This document shows positions 33,986 through 43,442 of a DNA stretch of 64,000 nucleotides, one piece after another. Positions within the stretch are counted from its first letter, which is position 1, and each line of letters opens with the position of its first letter. The notes beneath the pieces were generated by a model. The model saw only the letters and a program-made list of their open reading frames with translations, was not told the DNA's origin and searched no databases. This DNA comes from Cohnella panacarvi Gsoil 349 (GTDB taxonomy: Bacteria > Bacillota > Bacilli > Paenibacillales > Paenibacillaceae): assembly GCF_000515335.1 (NCBI RefSeq), contig NZ_KI911563.1:4351133-4415132 (forward strand). The letters run 5' to 3'. Position numbers and translations under genes: made by a program.

Positions 33986-34926
33986 GCGCGAACGGTAACA
34001 AGCGGGTAGGCGTGTTAGTTATGTCCTACGGCACGCCTGAGAGCTTAGAGGGCGTAGAAGCCTATTACACGCATATCCGCAGGGGGCATCCTCCTACCGC
34101 CGAGCAATTGGAGGATTTGACAAGCCGTTACCGCGCGATCGTGGGCGGGGTATTTCCGCTGCGCGAGAATACGAACCGCCAAGTCGCGGCGCTCCAGCGC
34201 ACGCTTGACGAGCTGGCTGGCGAGGGGCGCTACGTCTGCTATCAGGGGCTGAAGCATGCGGCTCCGTTCATCGAAGACGGCGTTGCCGCGATGGCGGCGG
34301 ACGGCGTTAAGGAAGCGGTAGGCATCGTGCTAACGCCGCAATATTCGATCATGAGCGTCGGCGGATACTTGAAGCGGGCGAAGGAAGAAGCGGATAAACA
34401 CGGCGTCGCGTTCGCGGGGATCGAGGAGTATCATTTGCATCCCGAGTTGATCGATGCTTTGAAAAAGCGCGTATCCGAGGGCTTGGAGCGATTGGGCGGC
34501 GGTTCGTCCGATACGATGGTGCTGTTCAGCGCCCACAGCCTGCCGGAGAAAATTCTCGAGTTGAAGGATCCTTATCCGGAGCAGTTGCTTGCGACTTCCC
34601 GCGCGGTGGCGGAGGCAGCGGGCGTGGAGCATTGGCAGTTCACGTGGCAAAGCGCCGGACAGACGGGACAGCCTTGGCTCGGGCCGGATATTCTGGAGAC
34701 GATCGAGCGTCTGGGACGGGAAGGCGCGAAGGCGATGCTGATCGCTCCGGTCGGCTTCGTGTCCGATCATCTCGAGGTTCTATACGATATCGATATCGAA
34801 GCGAAGCGTTTCGCGGAGGAGCGCGGCATTAAGCTCGAGCGCATTCGCATGCTGAACGATGACGCTCAATATATGAAAGCGATGGCCGAATCCGTATTGG
34901 CGGCGATCGGGGAGCGTGCGCTGTGA
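33982..34926 (+). CDS. hemH: Ferrochelatase (coproporphyrin type, CpfC)
   Basis: The enzyme inserts ferrous iron into a porphyrin. In Gram-positive bacteria of this type the substrate is coproporphyrin III (name CpfC). The 314-residue protein opens RVGVLVMSYGTPESLEGVEA and has LFSAHSLPEKI with the conserved His and a C-terminal PVGFVSDHLEVLYDID with the second His and Glu residues. The ATG overlaps the hemE stop (ATGA). Confidence 0.96.
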   Translation: MSANGNKRVGVLVMSYGTPESLEGVEAYYTHIRRGHPPTAEQLEDLTSRYRAIVGGVFPLRENTNRQVAALQRTLDELAGEGRYVCYQGLKHAAPFIEDGVAAMAADGVKEAVGIVLTPQYSIMSVGGYLKRAKEEADKHGVAFAGIEEYHLHPELIDALKKRVSEGLERLGGGSSDTMVLFSAHSLPEKILELKDPYPEQLLATSRAVAEAAGVEHWQFTWQSAGQTGQPWLGPDILETIERLGREGAKAMLIAPVGFVSDHLEVLYDIDIEAKRFAEERGIKLERIRMLNDDAQYMKAMAESVLAAIGERAL

Positions 34927-36404
34927 CTCGGCGGCGCGCGCGCAAAGTGGCGGTATTAGGCGGGGGGTTGACCGGCCTAAGCGCCGCTTTTTACTTGATG
35001 CGGGAAGCGAGAGAACGCGGCGAGGAGATCGAACTGACCGTGCTCGAGGGTTCCGGCAGGCTCGGCGGGCGCGTGAACACGCTGAGGCGGGACGGGTTCG
35101 TGATCGAGCGGGGGCCGGATTCGTTCTTGGCCCGTAAGCTTCCGATGATTCGGCTTGCCGAGGATCTTGGGCTGACGGGCGAGCTGACCGGGACGAATCC
35201 GGCTGCGAAGAAGACTTATATATCGCGCGACGGCAAGCTGCTGCCGATGCCGGAGGGTCTCGTGCTAGGCGTGCCGACCGATGCGGAGAAGTTCATGCGG
35301 ACGGAGCTCGTGTCCGAGGCAGGGAAGCTTCGCGCCTTGGAAGATCGCGAGTATAAGCCGGGTACTTCGGACGACGACGAGACGGTCGGCGCGTTCCTCG
35401 AGCGTCACATGGGCGCCGAGATGGTGATGCGGATATTCGAGCCGTTGCTCGCTGGCATCTATGCCGGCGATCTATATGGTTTGAGCTTGCAGGCGACTTT
35501 CCCGCAGTTCAAGGAGATGGAACGGGAGTACGGCAGCTTGATCGAGGGGACGATCGCGGCTCGGGCCGGGGCGAGCGCTGCTTCCGCTCAGGCGGTCGGC
35601 GGGGGCTTCGCGACTTCTGCGAGCTCCGCCGCCAAGCAGCCGGCTTCGCTTTTCTACACGTTCCGCAACGGGTTGTCGACGGTAATAGAAGCGTTGGAAC
35701 AGCAGTTGCGCAATGGCGGCTGCGAGATTCGGCTTGGCGCGCAGGTGTCGGCGTTGGAGAAGGTTGCGAGCGGCGCCGAGGAGGCGGGATATCGCCTTCG
35801 GTTGGAAGACGGCGGCACGGTGCTGGAGGCCGATCAAGTGCTGCTCGCGCTTCCGGCAGGCGTGATGGCGAAGTTGCTCTCGTCGCATGTCGATGTTTCC
35901 GCGCTTGAACGGATTCACTACGGTTCCGTCGCTAACGTCGTATTCGGATACGATGCGACAAGCTTCGGCCACGATCTGGACGGCTCGGGCTTCCTCGTTC
36001 CGAGAGACGAAGGACGCACGATTACCGCCAGTACGTGGACGTCGGCCAAATGGCTGCATACCGCGCCGGAAGGCAAGCGGCTCGTTCGCTGCTACGTCGG
36101 ACGCGCCGGCGACGAAGCGGGCGTCGAATTGTCCGACGAAGAGCTGACGGCGGCCGTTCGCCGAGATTTACGCGATCTCATGGGCGTGAACGCCGCTCCG
36201 GAATTCGTGGAAATTACGCGCCTGCGCAACTCTATGCCGCAATATCCCGTCGGTCATACGGTAGCGATCTCCGCTTTCGGCGCCGAGCTATCGCGCTCGC
36301 TTCCCGGCGTATTCGCGGCGGGCGTGCCATTCGGCGGCGTCGGCCTGCCGGACTGCGTCGCCCAAGGCCGATCAGCGGCAGAGCGCATGCGGAACAATAC
36401 CTAA
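34923..36404 (+). CDS. hemY: Coproporphyrinogen III / protoporphyrinogen oxidase (HemY, CgoX)
   Basis: This FAD enzyme oxidises coproporphyrinogen III to coproporphyrin III in the Gram-positive pathway. The 493-residue protein has the N-terminal dinucleotide motif VAVLGGGLTGLSAAFYL and GRVNTLRRDGFVIERGPDS, and a C-terminal FAD block VPFGGVGLPDCVAQGRSA. It starts at GTG 34923, overlapping the hemH stop (GTGA). An Ala/Ser-rich insertion near residues 200-240 is a little unusual. The next step, ChdC, is not in the window. Confidence 0.95.
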   Translation: MTRRRARKVAVLGGGLTGLSAAFYLMREARERGEEIELTVLEGSGRLGGRVNTLRRDGFVIERGPDSFLARKLPMIRLAEDLGLTGELTGTNPAAKKTYISRDGKLLPMPEGLVLGVPTDAEKFMRTELVSEAGKLRALEDREYKPGTSDDDETVGAFLERHMGAEMVMRIFEPLLAGIYAGDLYGLSLQATFPQFKEMEREYGSLIEGTIAARAGASAASAQAVGGGFATSASSAAKQPASLFYTFRNGLSTVIEALEQQLRNGGCEIRLGAQVSALEKVASGAEEAGYRLRLEDGGTVLEADQVLLALPAGVMAKLLSSHVDVSALERIHYGSVANVVFGYDATSFGHDLDGSGFLVPRDEGRTITASTWTSAKWLHTAPEGKRLVRCYVGRAGDEAGVELSDEELTAAVRRDLRDLMGVNAAPEFVEITRLRNSMPQYPVGHTVAISAFGAELSRSLPGVFAAGVPFGGVGLPDCVAQGRSAAERMRNNT

Positions 36405-36419
36405 CATAAATCTGTACGG

Positions 36420-36456
36420 AATACGCTATGAGCGATACAATGTCTCATAGCGTATT
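36420..36456 (+). terminator. Hairpin after hemY
   Basis: AATACGCTATGAG (36420-36432) pairs exactly with CTCATAGCGTATT (36444-36456) around an 11-base loop. The following T-tract is weak. Confidence 0.7.
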
Positions 36457-36553
36457 TATATCGATATCCCGTTCGCTCAGGAAGCCTGCGGGAGTTGGAC
36501 GTCGCAGTCTCGCGGGAGCCCCGGAGCGTCGGAATAAAGGTATATGTACCTCT

Positions 36554-37181
36554 AAGCACACGTGGTGACACTAAATCGCACCATCCGGAGCATTAGTCCG
36601 AAATAAGCACACGTTGTGACACTAAATCGCACCATCCGGAGCATTAATCCGAAATAAGCACACGTGGTGACACTAAATCGCTCCAACCGGAGCATTAATC
36701 CGAAATAAGCACACGTGGTGACACTAAATCGCTTCAATCGGTGCATTAATCCGAAATAAGCACACGCGGTGACACTAAATCGCTTCAATCGGAGCATTAG
36801 TCCGAAATAAGCGCACGCGGTGACACTAAATCGCTTCAATCGGAGCATTAGTCCGAAATAAGCGCACGCGGTGACACTAAATCGCTCCAACCGGAGCATT
36901 AATCCGAAATAAGCACGCGCGGTGACACTAAATCGCCCCATCCGGGGCATTAGTCCGAAATAAGCACACGTTGTGACACTAAATCGCTCCAACCGGAGCA
37001 TTAGTCCGAAATAAGCACACGTGGTGACACTAAATCGCACCATCCGGAGCATTAGTCCGAAATAAGCACACGTGGTGACACTAAATCGCTCCAACCGGAG
37101 CATTAATCCGAAATAAGCACGCGCGGTGACACTAAATCGCTCCAACTGAGGCATTAGTCCGAAATAAGCACGCGCGGTGAC
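36554..37181. repeat. Tandem array of twelve 51-bp units
   Basis: Complete units start at 36570 and every 51 bp to 37131, and a partial unit precedes them from about 36554. Each starts ACTAAATCGC, contains CATTAGTCCGAAATAAGC and ends GTGAC. A short inverted repeat (GCTCC, four bases, GGAGC) lies at positions 9-22 of the unit. In the unit at 36927 both arms change together to GCCCC and GGGGC, but other units carry mismatches. Frames are open because 51 is a multiple of 3, yet no ribosome site is present. The array fills the gap between hemY and mobA. Confidence 0.95.
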
Positions 37182-37249
37182 ACTATTTTTCTCTCCTGAG
37201 CGAAGGGGATATCGTTATAAAGGACAGGCAGAGAGAGGGGGGCGGACCG

Positions 37250-37846
37250 ATGACCATCGCGGCGGTAATTCTAGCCGGAGGACAAGGCCGGCGCATGGGC
37301 TACGTCAACAAGGCGCACCTCGCGCTGGACGGCGAACGGTTCATCGATCGGCAGCTGAGATTGGCTGGCGAATGGGCGGAAGAGCGAATCGTCGTCGTTA
37401 ACGACGCGAGCCGCGCTGCCGAGTTAAGCGTCCCAGCCGACGTTCGCGTCATCCTCGACCGCTATGCGGGCGAAGGGCCGCTGGCGGGTTTGCATGCGGG
37501 GCTCCAAGAGACGACCAAACCGTTCGCCTGGGTGATCGGCTGCGACCAGCCGCTGATCGACGCGAATGCGGCCCGGCTTCTGCTGGAGCGAATGCGCGAT
37601 GGAGGCCATCAAGCGGCGCTCCCGATCATCGATGGCCGCCCCCAGCCGCTGCATGCCCTTTATCGAGCAGAGACGAGCGAGATCGCCGGGCGGCTGCTCG
37701 CTTCCGGAGAGCGCAAATTGCTGTCGCTACTAGATAGAATCGATTGGATCGGCTTGGAATCAAGCGACTTCGGAGCCCAAGGAATATCGGCCCGATTCGC
37801 CGACGATATCGATACTCCCGAGCAATACGGCCGATTACGAAGTTAG
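37250..37846 (+). CDS. mobA: Molybdenum cofactor guanylyltransferase MobA
   Basis: The enzyme joins GMP to molybdopterin. The 198-residue protein has the nucleotidyltransferase opening AAVILAGGQGRRMG followed by KAHLALDGE, and the metal-binding GCDQPLID. The ATG at 37250 has GGGGGG about 7 bases upstream. It is the first of three molybdenum-cofactor genes and begins about 70 bp after the 51-bp array, so its promoter should lie in that gap. Confidence 0.92.
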   Translation: MTIAAVILAGGQGRRMGYVNKAHLALDGERFIDRQLRLAGEWAEERIVVVNDASRAAELSVPADVRVILDRYAGEGPLAGLHAGLQETTKPFAWVIGCDQPLIDANAARLLLERMRDGGHQAALPIIDGRPQPLHALYRAETSEIAGRLLASGERKLLSLLDRIDWIGLESSDFGAQGISARFADDIDTPEQYGRLRS

Positions 37847-37873
37847 CGGAACCTCGATGAAGGAGCGGTAACG

Positions 37874-39145
37874 ATGCATAACGACACCCTATCCGATCGG
37901 TTCCGACGGCATACGCTTCAGCCGGAGGAAGCCCAGCGGTTAGTTCTCGAACAGGCGAACCCCCTGTCCATAGAGCATGTCCCCTTATTCGAGGCATGGG
38001 GGAGAAGGTTGGCGGAGCCGCTCGCGGCACCGCACCCTTTCCCGCCGTTCCGCAGATCCGGCATGGACGGATATGCGGTTCGCGCAGCCGATCTCCGCGA
38101 TGCGACTCCCGAACGTCCGGTAACGCTGATCGTCGTCGAAGAGTTGCCTTGCGGCGTGGAGCCCGCGCGAATGATCGGCGAAGGGCAAGCCGCGAGAATC
38201 ATGACCGGCGGCATGGTGCCGGACGGCGCCGACGCCGTCGTCATGCTCGAAGCGACTACGACGACCGCGGACACGCGCGAAGATGGAGAGCATGGTTTCG
38301 TGCATATTGCCAAGCCTATCGCGTCCGGCTTGAACGTAGCCGATATCGGCTGCGAGATGCGGAGCGGAGAGCTACTGTTGCCGGCCGGAAGCATCGTCCA
38401 AGCCGGGGAGAGCGCGCTGCTCGCGGCATGCGGACAAGCCGTCGTTGCGGTCGTCCGTCGGCCGCGGGTCGCGATATTGGCTACGGGCAACGAGCTGCTC
38501 GGCGTAGATCAACCGCTGGAACCGGCCAAAATCCGCAACAGCAACGTGCCGATGCTCGCGGCGATGATCCGGGAGGCCGGGGCGGAACCGCTCGTGCTCG
38601 GGACGGCGACGGACGATCGCGCGGAGACGGAGGCGATCATCCGCCGGACGCTGCCGCAATGCGATTTGCTGCTTACGACTGGCGGCGTATCGGTCGGCGA
38701 TTACGACGTCATGGTCGATGTGCTCGCGCAAGCCGACGTCCGGCTGCTGTTCAATAAAGTCGCGATGCGACCCGGCAGCCCGACGTCCGCGGCAACGATA
38801 CACAACAAGCTCATCATCGCGCTATCTGGCAATCCGGGCGCTTGCTTCGTCGGGTTCCATCTGTTCGCGTTGCCGGTCATCAAGCGCATGCTTCGCGTTC
38901 AAGACCCTTATGCGGCAAGCTTCCAAGCGCGCCTGGGCGTACCGTTCCCGAAAGTCAATGCTTATCGGCGTTACATTCGCGGCCGTACGCAGCTCGAAGC
39001 CGGAACGGTGAACGTATTCCCGACCGGAGATGACAAGTCCAGCTTAATGACGACGATCGTCGGAGCCGACTGTCTCATCGAAATTCCGCCGCTCAAGGCA
39101 GGTCTTGAAGCGGGTCAGCTCGTCACGGCATGGCGATTATCCTAG
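37874..39145 (+). CDS. moeA: Molybdopterin molybdenumtransferase MoeA
   Basis: The enzyme inserts molybdate into adenylylated molybdopterin. The 423-residue protein has FPPFRRSGMDGYAVRA, the MoCF_biosynth block LLTTGGVSVGDYD and KVAMRPGSPTSA near 295. AAGGAG lies 8 bases before the ATG. It follows mobA by 27 bases and precedes mobB by 16 bases. Confidence 0.95.
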   Translation: MHNDTLSDRFRRHTLQPEEAQRLVLEQANPLSIEHVPLFEAWGRRLAEPLAAPHPFPPFRRSGMDGYAVRAADLRDATPERPVTLIVVEELPCGVEPARMIGEGQAARIMTGGMVPDGADAVVMLEATTTTADTREDGEHGFVHIAKPIASGLNVADIGCEMRSGELLLPAGSIVQAGESALLAACGQAVVAVVRRPRVAILATGNELLGVDQPLEPAKIRNSNVPMLAAMIREAGAEPLVLGTATDDRAETEAIIRRTLPQCDLLLTTGGVSVGDYDVMVDVLAQADVRLLFNKVAMRPGSPTSAATIHNKLIIALSGNPGACFVGFHLFALPVIKRMLRVQDPYAASFQARLGVPFPKVNAYRRYIRGRTQLEAGTVNVFPTGDDKSSLMTTIVGADCLIEIPPLKAGLEAGQLVTAWRLS

Positions 39146-39161
39146 ATGGAGGAGGCCGACT

Positions 39162-39689
39162 ATGGTCGTCTTGCAAATCGCAGGCTACAAAAACTCGGGC
39201 AAAACGACGCTCGCAACCGCCGTCGTCCGCCGATTAAGCGCCGGAGGCCGCCTTGTCGGCACGATTAAGCACGACGCGCACGAGTTCGAGCCGGACGTTC
39301 CGGGGACGGACAGCTGGAAGCACCGCGAAGCCGGCGCGTTCGCGACGGCGATTACTTCGCCCGCGCGAACGGCATGGACGGTGGAGCGCCAGACGCCGCT
39401 CGAAGACCTGCTGGACGCAATGCGCCGGCATCCGCTAGACGCGGTAATCGTCGAAGGCTTCAAGGACGCCGCTTATCCGAAAGTCGTCCTGCTGCGGGAC
39501 GAGGCGGACGCCGAGCTGCTAACTCTTCCGAATATCGTCGCCGCGGCGTTACGGCGGCGGAACGACCGGCTTGAAGAAGCCGTCCGCGCCTCAAAGCTGC
39601 CGTTATACTTAACCGAGAACGCGAATCTCGACGGTATGCTCGACTTTATAGATGCATGGGTCTCGGCCGCCATCGCGCGCACGTCCTAA
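39162..39689 (+). CDS. mobB: Molybdopterin-guanine dinucleotide biosynthesis adaptor MobB
   Basis: This GTP-binding partner of MobA has 175 residues with the P-loop AGYKNSGKTTLA, a switch-like TIKHDAHEFEPD and the Walker-B-like DAVIVEGFKDA. GGAGGAGG at about 39148-39155 supports the ATG at 39162; the upstream ATG at 39105 lies in moeA. Genes for precursor steps (moaA-E, moeB) are not in the window. Confidence 0.92.
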   Translation: MVVLQIAGYKNSGKTTLATAVVRRLSAGGRLVGTIKHDAHEFEPDVPGTDSWKHREAGAFATAITSPARTAWTVERQTPLEDLLDAMRRHPLDAVIVEGFKDAAYPKVVLLRDEADAELLTLPNIVAAALRRRNDRLEEAVRASKLPLYLTENANLDGMLDFIDAWVSAAIARTS

Positions 39690-39693
39690 ATCG

Positions 39694-39724
39694 ATCGCCT
39701 CTCCTACCGGAGCAGGCGATTTTT
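39694..39724 (+). terminator. Terminator after mobB
   Basis: ATCGCCT and TCC pair with GGA and AGGCGAT (39714-39720) around a short loop, and TTTTT follows. Confidence 0.85.
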
Positions 39725-39850
39725 AATGCCCTAACAAGTTATTTTTATCCCCCGATTATCGGAATGAAGACTTATTGCCGCCTCGCATCCTCTCTATAAT
39801 GGGAAGTAAGCGATAGGCACGCTTGCGATCTCTTCACCGGTGCCTCCTCC

Positions 39851-39859
39851 TGTTATAAT
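39851..39859 (+). promoter_or_regulatory. Extended -10 promoter element before the second YesM gene
   Basis: TGTTATAAT at 39851-39859 fits an extended -10 (TGnTATAAT). No good -35 is present at the usual distance. Confidence 0.5.
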
Positions 39860-39894
39860 GAGAGCAACTTACGCGAGAGGACGGGCTTCGACGG

Positions 39895-41796
39895 ATGAGC
39901 TTAGGCAAACGCATTTTCGCGGCATTTTTAGCTTTTATTATCGCTCCATTGTTCGTGCTCGGCAGCGTTTCTTATCTCGTCTTTCAGAACGTGACCCAAG
40001 AGAAATACGCGGAGCAGACCGAACTCACGCTGAAAGCGATCGGCCGCAACATCCATAACATGATCAAGGAAGCGAACTACTTCTCGGACTTCTGGGTGAC
40101 GACGGAAGACAGCGTGGAATCGGTCGAGCAGTCGATCGACGGCACAAGGGACGAACCGACGGCGACGGACGACGCGACGATGTCGGCAACCGAAATGGAC
40201 GCCAACGTGTCGTACCAAGAGCTGCAGGAGAAGGAAAGGCTGCGCCAGCGCGTTCTCCTCACGTATCCGGGTATTCAGTCCGTAACGCTGTACCGCAACG
40301 ACGGGCGGAACGTGAACGTCAACTTCGGCAAAGAGACGCCGATCGACAGACAGGACTTGGAGTCGAACCCGATTTACCCGGAAGTGCTGCGCAAGTATGG
40401 GGCGCCCGTATGGATCGGTCCGAACGAAGATCCCGTGTTGAACGGCAAGAACAACCTTTTTACTCAAATCCGCGTGCTGCTGGACGTCGATACGTTGACG
40501 AGCAGGGGCATATTGGTCACTCGGTTCCAGATGAACGAGCTTTCGCGCATTTTCAGCTTCTATAACAGCCAAGGCAGCGCGGACCGGCGATACCTCATCG
40601 TCGGACGCGACGGAAAAGTCGTATTCGATAATCGGGGCACAGCGCAAGGGGAATCCATCGGCAGCTTAGTCGACACCGTTAAAGGCATCGATATTAACGG
40701 GAACGAGTATCAGACCCGAACGCTCGACTTCGACGGCGACAAAAGCTTGGTGTCGGTGCAAGACCTGCAACTGGAGCGGCTAGGCGTAGGAGATTGGAAG
40801 CTTGTCATGGTCACTTCCTGGTCTTACTTGTCCGGCGATATGATCGTCGTGCTCCGGTGGATGGTCATCGTTACGGCGATTACGCTGTTGCTCGCGCTCA
40901 TGTTCAACCTGATGTTCGTACGCCGTATCGTCACGTTCATCGTGCGCGTCGTCCGGGCGATGCGCCAAGTGGAGCGGGGCGATCTGTCCACCCGCGTTCC
41001 GGTTATCGGACAGGACGAGACGTCGATTCTGGCGAGAGGCTTCAATAGTCTAGTTATTCGGGTGTCGGAGCTGTTAAGCGACGTGAAGCAAGAGCAGCGC
41101 CGCATACGCAAAGCCGAGATGATGCTGCTTCAAGCGCAGATCAAGCCGCATTTTCTGTTCAACGCGCTGGAATCGATCAACATACTCGCCGTGCAGAACG
41201 AGGGCCGCAAAGTGAGCAGGATGGTGCAGCGGCTGGCGAACATATTCCGTATCAGCATTCAGCAGAAAGAAGAGATCAACATCGAGCAGGAGCTCGAACA
41301 CTTGACCAGCTATCTCGAAATTCAGAAGTACCGGTTCGAAGAACTGTTCGAATACGAGATCGACATCCCCGGGGAGCTGCTAGGGAATTCGATCTTGAAG
41401 CTTACGCTGCAGCCGCTCGTCGAGAACAGCATCCAGCACGGCTTCGAAGGGATCGATTACATGGGCCGTATTCAAGTGAGGGCGCGCGAAGAAGGGCGAA
41501 ACATCGCGATCTACATCGAGGACAACGGCATCGGCATGTCCAATGATCGGATGGCGTCGCTTACGGAGAACGCGATCTCTTCGTTCGAAGACCGGCATGA
41601 AGAATCTCCGGAGACGGGGGAACGCCGGGGACTCGGTTTCGGCAACGTCGCCGACCGGCTGCGTATCCATTACGGCAACGGATACGGCTTGATCGTGTGC
41701 AGCGCGCCGCGGCAAGGAACGACGATCAAGTGCATCATACCTAAGGCCGCAAGGGGGAACGAGGACGATGAAACTAAAGGCGTTGTTGGTCGATGA
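39895..41796 (+). CDS. YesM-type sensor histidine kinase (second)
   Basis: The 633-residue kinase has a membrane helix at about 8-30, a Cache-like extracellular part with an acidic, Thr-rich stretch near 80-105, a second membrane helix at about 320-342, a HAMP domain with RQVERGDLSTRVPV, and the phospho-acceptor motif QIKPHFLFNALESI with His419. The ATPase domain has LQPLVENSIQHG and IEDNGIGMS. Its last 29 bases overlap the response-regulator gene, so translation is probably coupled. The downstream NagZ gene suggests a signal from wall or chitin fragments; this is inference. Confidence 0.93.
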   Translation: MSLGKRIFAAFLAFIIAPLFVLGSVSYLVFQNVTQEKYAEQTELTLKAIGRNIHNMIKEANYFSDFWVTTEDSVESVEQSIDGTRDEPTATDDATMSATEMDANVSYQELQEKERLRQRVLLTYPGIQSVTLYRNDGRNVNVNFGKETPIDRQDLESNPIYPEVLRKYGAPVWIGPNEDPVLNGKNNLFTQIRVLLDVDTLTSRGILVTRFQMNELSRIFSFYNSQGSADRRYLIVGRDGKVVFDNRGTAQGESIGSLVDTVKGIDINGNEYQTRTLDFDGDKSLVSVQDLQLERLGVGDWKLVMVTSWSYLSGDMIVVLRWMVIVTAITLLLALMFNLMFVRRIVTFIVRVVRAMRQVERGDLSTRVPVIGQDETSILARGFNSLVIRVSELLSDVKQEQRRIRKAEMMLLQAQIKPHFLFNALESINILAVQNEGRKVSRMVQRLANIFRISIQQKEEINIEQELEHLTSYLEIQKYRFEELFEYEIDIPGELLGNSILKLTLQPLVENSIQHGFEGIDYMGRIQVRAREEGRNIAIYIEDNGIGMSNDRMASLTENAISSFEDRHEESPETGERRGLGFGNVADRLRIHYGNGYGLIVCSAPRQGTTIKCIIPKAARGNEDDETKGVVGR

Positions 41797-43405
41797 CGAG
41801 ATCAATATTCTGAAGAACCTTCAGCTCGTCATCCCTTGGGACTCGCTCGATATCGAAGTGATCGGCACGGCGAAGAACGGGCAGTTTGCGCTGGACATCG
41901 CGCGGGAGCATCGGCCGCAGTTGATCTTGTGCGACATCCGGATGCCCGTCATGGACGGTATCGAGTTTCTTGGCGCGCTTCGCGAGTTCGACCCGGACGC
42001 CGAGGTCATTATGCTGACCGGATATCAAGATTTCAACTACGTTCGCTCGGTCATGAGATACGAAGTGAAGGATTACATTCTGAAGCCGATCGATTACGAG
42101 GAGCTCGAGAAGACGATCTCGCGGCTCGCGGACGGCATCCGGGAACGCAGCGTCGAGCAGATCACCATCCAGCAGGAATGGAAGCAAGTGTTTCATCTCG
42201 CCTACGAGAAAATATTGTACGACCGCTTGGTCGACTTAGGCGGAGGCTCCACGAAGCCGTTCGCGAAACTGCACGAGCTGGACGAAAGCTCGCTGAGCTT
42301 CGCGATGATGCTCGTCGACGTCGCCGATTACACGAAGAAGGAACGCACATGGGAGGAGAAGGAGCGCAAGCTCTGGAACTTCGCGATCCACAATCTGCTG
42401 CAGGAGAATATGGTTTCTTTCGGGGTAGCCAGCTCCGTGCTGCAAGTAAGGAGCGGGGAATGGTGCGTGCTCGTCGAGACGCTTCCGCCGGAGACGTTCG
42501 AGCGCCAGCGCTGCATCCAGTGGGGCGAACAGCTGCGGCAAGCGGTCGAAAGCTACTTGAAGCTGACGATCCGAGTCGCGCTGCATCCGTCGCCGGTATC
42601 GCTCGAGCAGCTTGCGCGCACGTACAAAAGCTTGCAGCGTTCGCTCAACTTGTTCCAGAACGCCACGGCCAGCGTCGTGCTTTCGGAGAAAGCGCGAGGC
42701 GGGTTAGATACGCCGGAGCAACTGTGGGACCGCATCGAGGAGATGGTTACGGGCCTCAAACGCTGCGACCGGCGCCGGACCGAATCCGCGCTCAAGGAGC
42801 TGAACGAAAGCTTCCGCATGCTGCCCGAGGCCTCGTTCGAACGAATCGCGCCGATCCTCCATTATCTATGCATTCATCTGCTTCGCGAGATGCGCGGGAT
42901 GGACGTGATGACGAAGGAAGAGGAGGCGGCCATCTGGCGCCAGATCGACCGCAATCAAGGCATTCGGGAGACGCTGTCGGTCATTAACAAGCTCGTCGAC
43001 CTGTCGCTGGACAGCGTCATGAAGAAGAAGACGAGCGACGTGCTCATGCTGTCCGCGAAAGACTACATCGAACGGAATTTGTCTTCCGAGCTGAGCATCG
43101 ACGCGCTTGCCGATTATCTCGGCATCAGCGGGAGTTATTTCAGCCTGCTGTTCAAGCAGCACGTCGGCGAGACGTTCGTGGAATACGTAACGAAGCAACG
43201 GATGGAGATGGCGAAATCGCTGCTTGCGCTTAGCGACAAGAGCGTCACCCAGATCGGCCAAATGGTCGGTTACGTCGAGCGCAGATATTTTACGAGAGTG
43301 TTCAGCAAGTACACGGGAATGCTGCCGTCCGAGTTCCGCGACAGGCACCAGAATCAGTCGGGCGAAGCGGACGTTCCGGCGTGGGCGTTGCAGCAGCGAG
43401 AATAA
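41768..43405 (+). CDS. YesN-type response regulator with AraC DNA-binding domain (second)
   Basis: The 545-residue protein has a receiver domain with VDDE near the N-terminus, phospho-acceptor Asp56 in LCDIRMP and Lys105 in YILKPIDYEE. A long middle region is followed by a C-terminal AraC double helix-turn-helix ending in VERRYFTRVFSKYTGMLPSE. It overlaps the kinase gene by 29 bases. It probably regulates nagZ, which starts 38 bases downstream, and possibly distant transport genes, since no ABC importer is adjacent. Confidence 0.93.
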   Translation: MKLKALLVDDEINILKNLQLVIPWDSLDIEVIGTAKNGQFALDIAREHRPQLILCDIRMPVMDGIEFLGALREFDPDAEVIMLTGYQDFNYVRSVMRYEVKDYILKPIDYEELEKTISRLADGIRERSVEQITIQQEWKQVFHLAYEKILYDRLVDLGGGSTKPFAKLHELDESSLSFAMMLVDVADYTKKERTWEEKERKLWNFAIHNLLQENMVSFGVASSVLQVRSGEWCVLVETLPPETFERQRCIQWGEQLRQAVESYLKLTIRVALHPSPVSLEQLARTYKSLQRSLNLFQNATASVVLSEKARGGLDTPEQLWDRIEEMVTGLKRCDRRRTESALKELNESFRMLPEASFERIAPILHYLCIHLLREMRGMDVMTKEEEAAIWRQIDRNQGIRETLSVINKLVDLSLDSVMKKKTSDVLMLSAKDYIERNLSSELSIDALADYLGISGSYFSLLFKQHVGETFVEYVTKQRMEMAKSLLALSDKSVTQIGQMVGYVERRYFTRVFSKYTGMLPSEFRDRHQNQSGEADVPAWALQQRE

Positions 43406-43442
43406 GACGATGACGAACCGTATAGTAGGGGGAAACCAATAA

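Noticed and set aside
36552..37154. 200-codon minus-strand frame with a 17-residue repeat
   Set aside because: It lies wholly within the 51-bp array; there is no ribosome site and variation between units is not protein-like.
21659..37181. CRISPR arrays
   Set aside because: The entire 51-bp unit is repeated; there are no variable spacers, and no cas genes are in the window.
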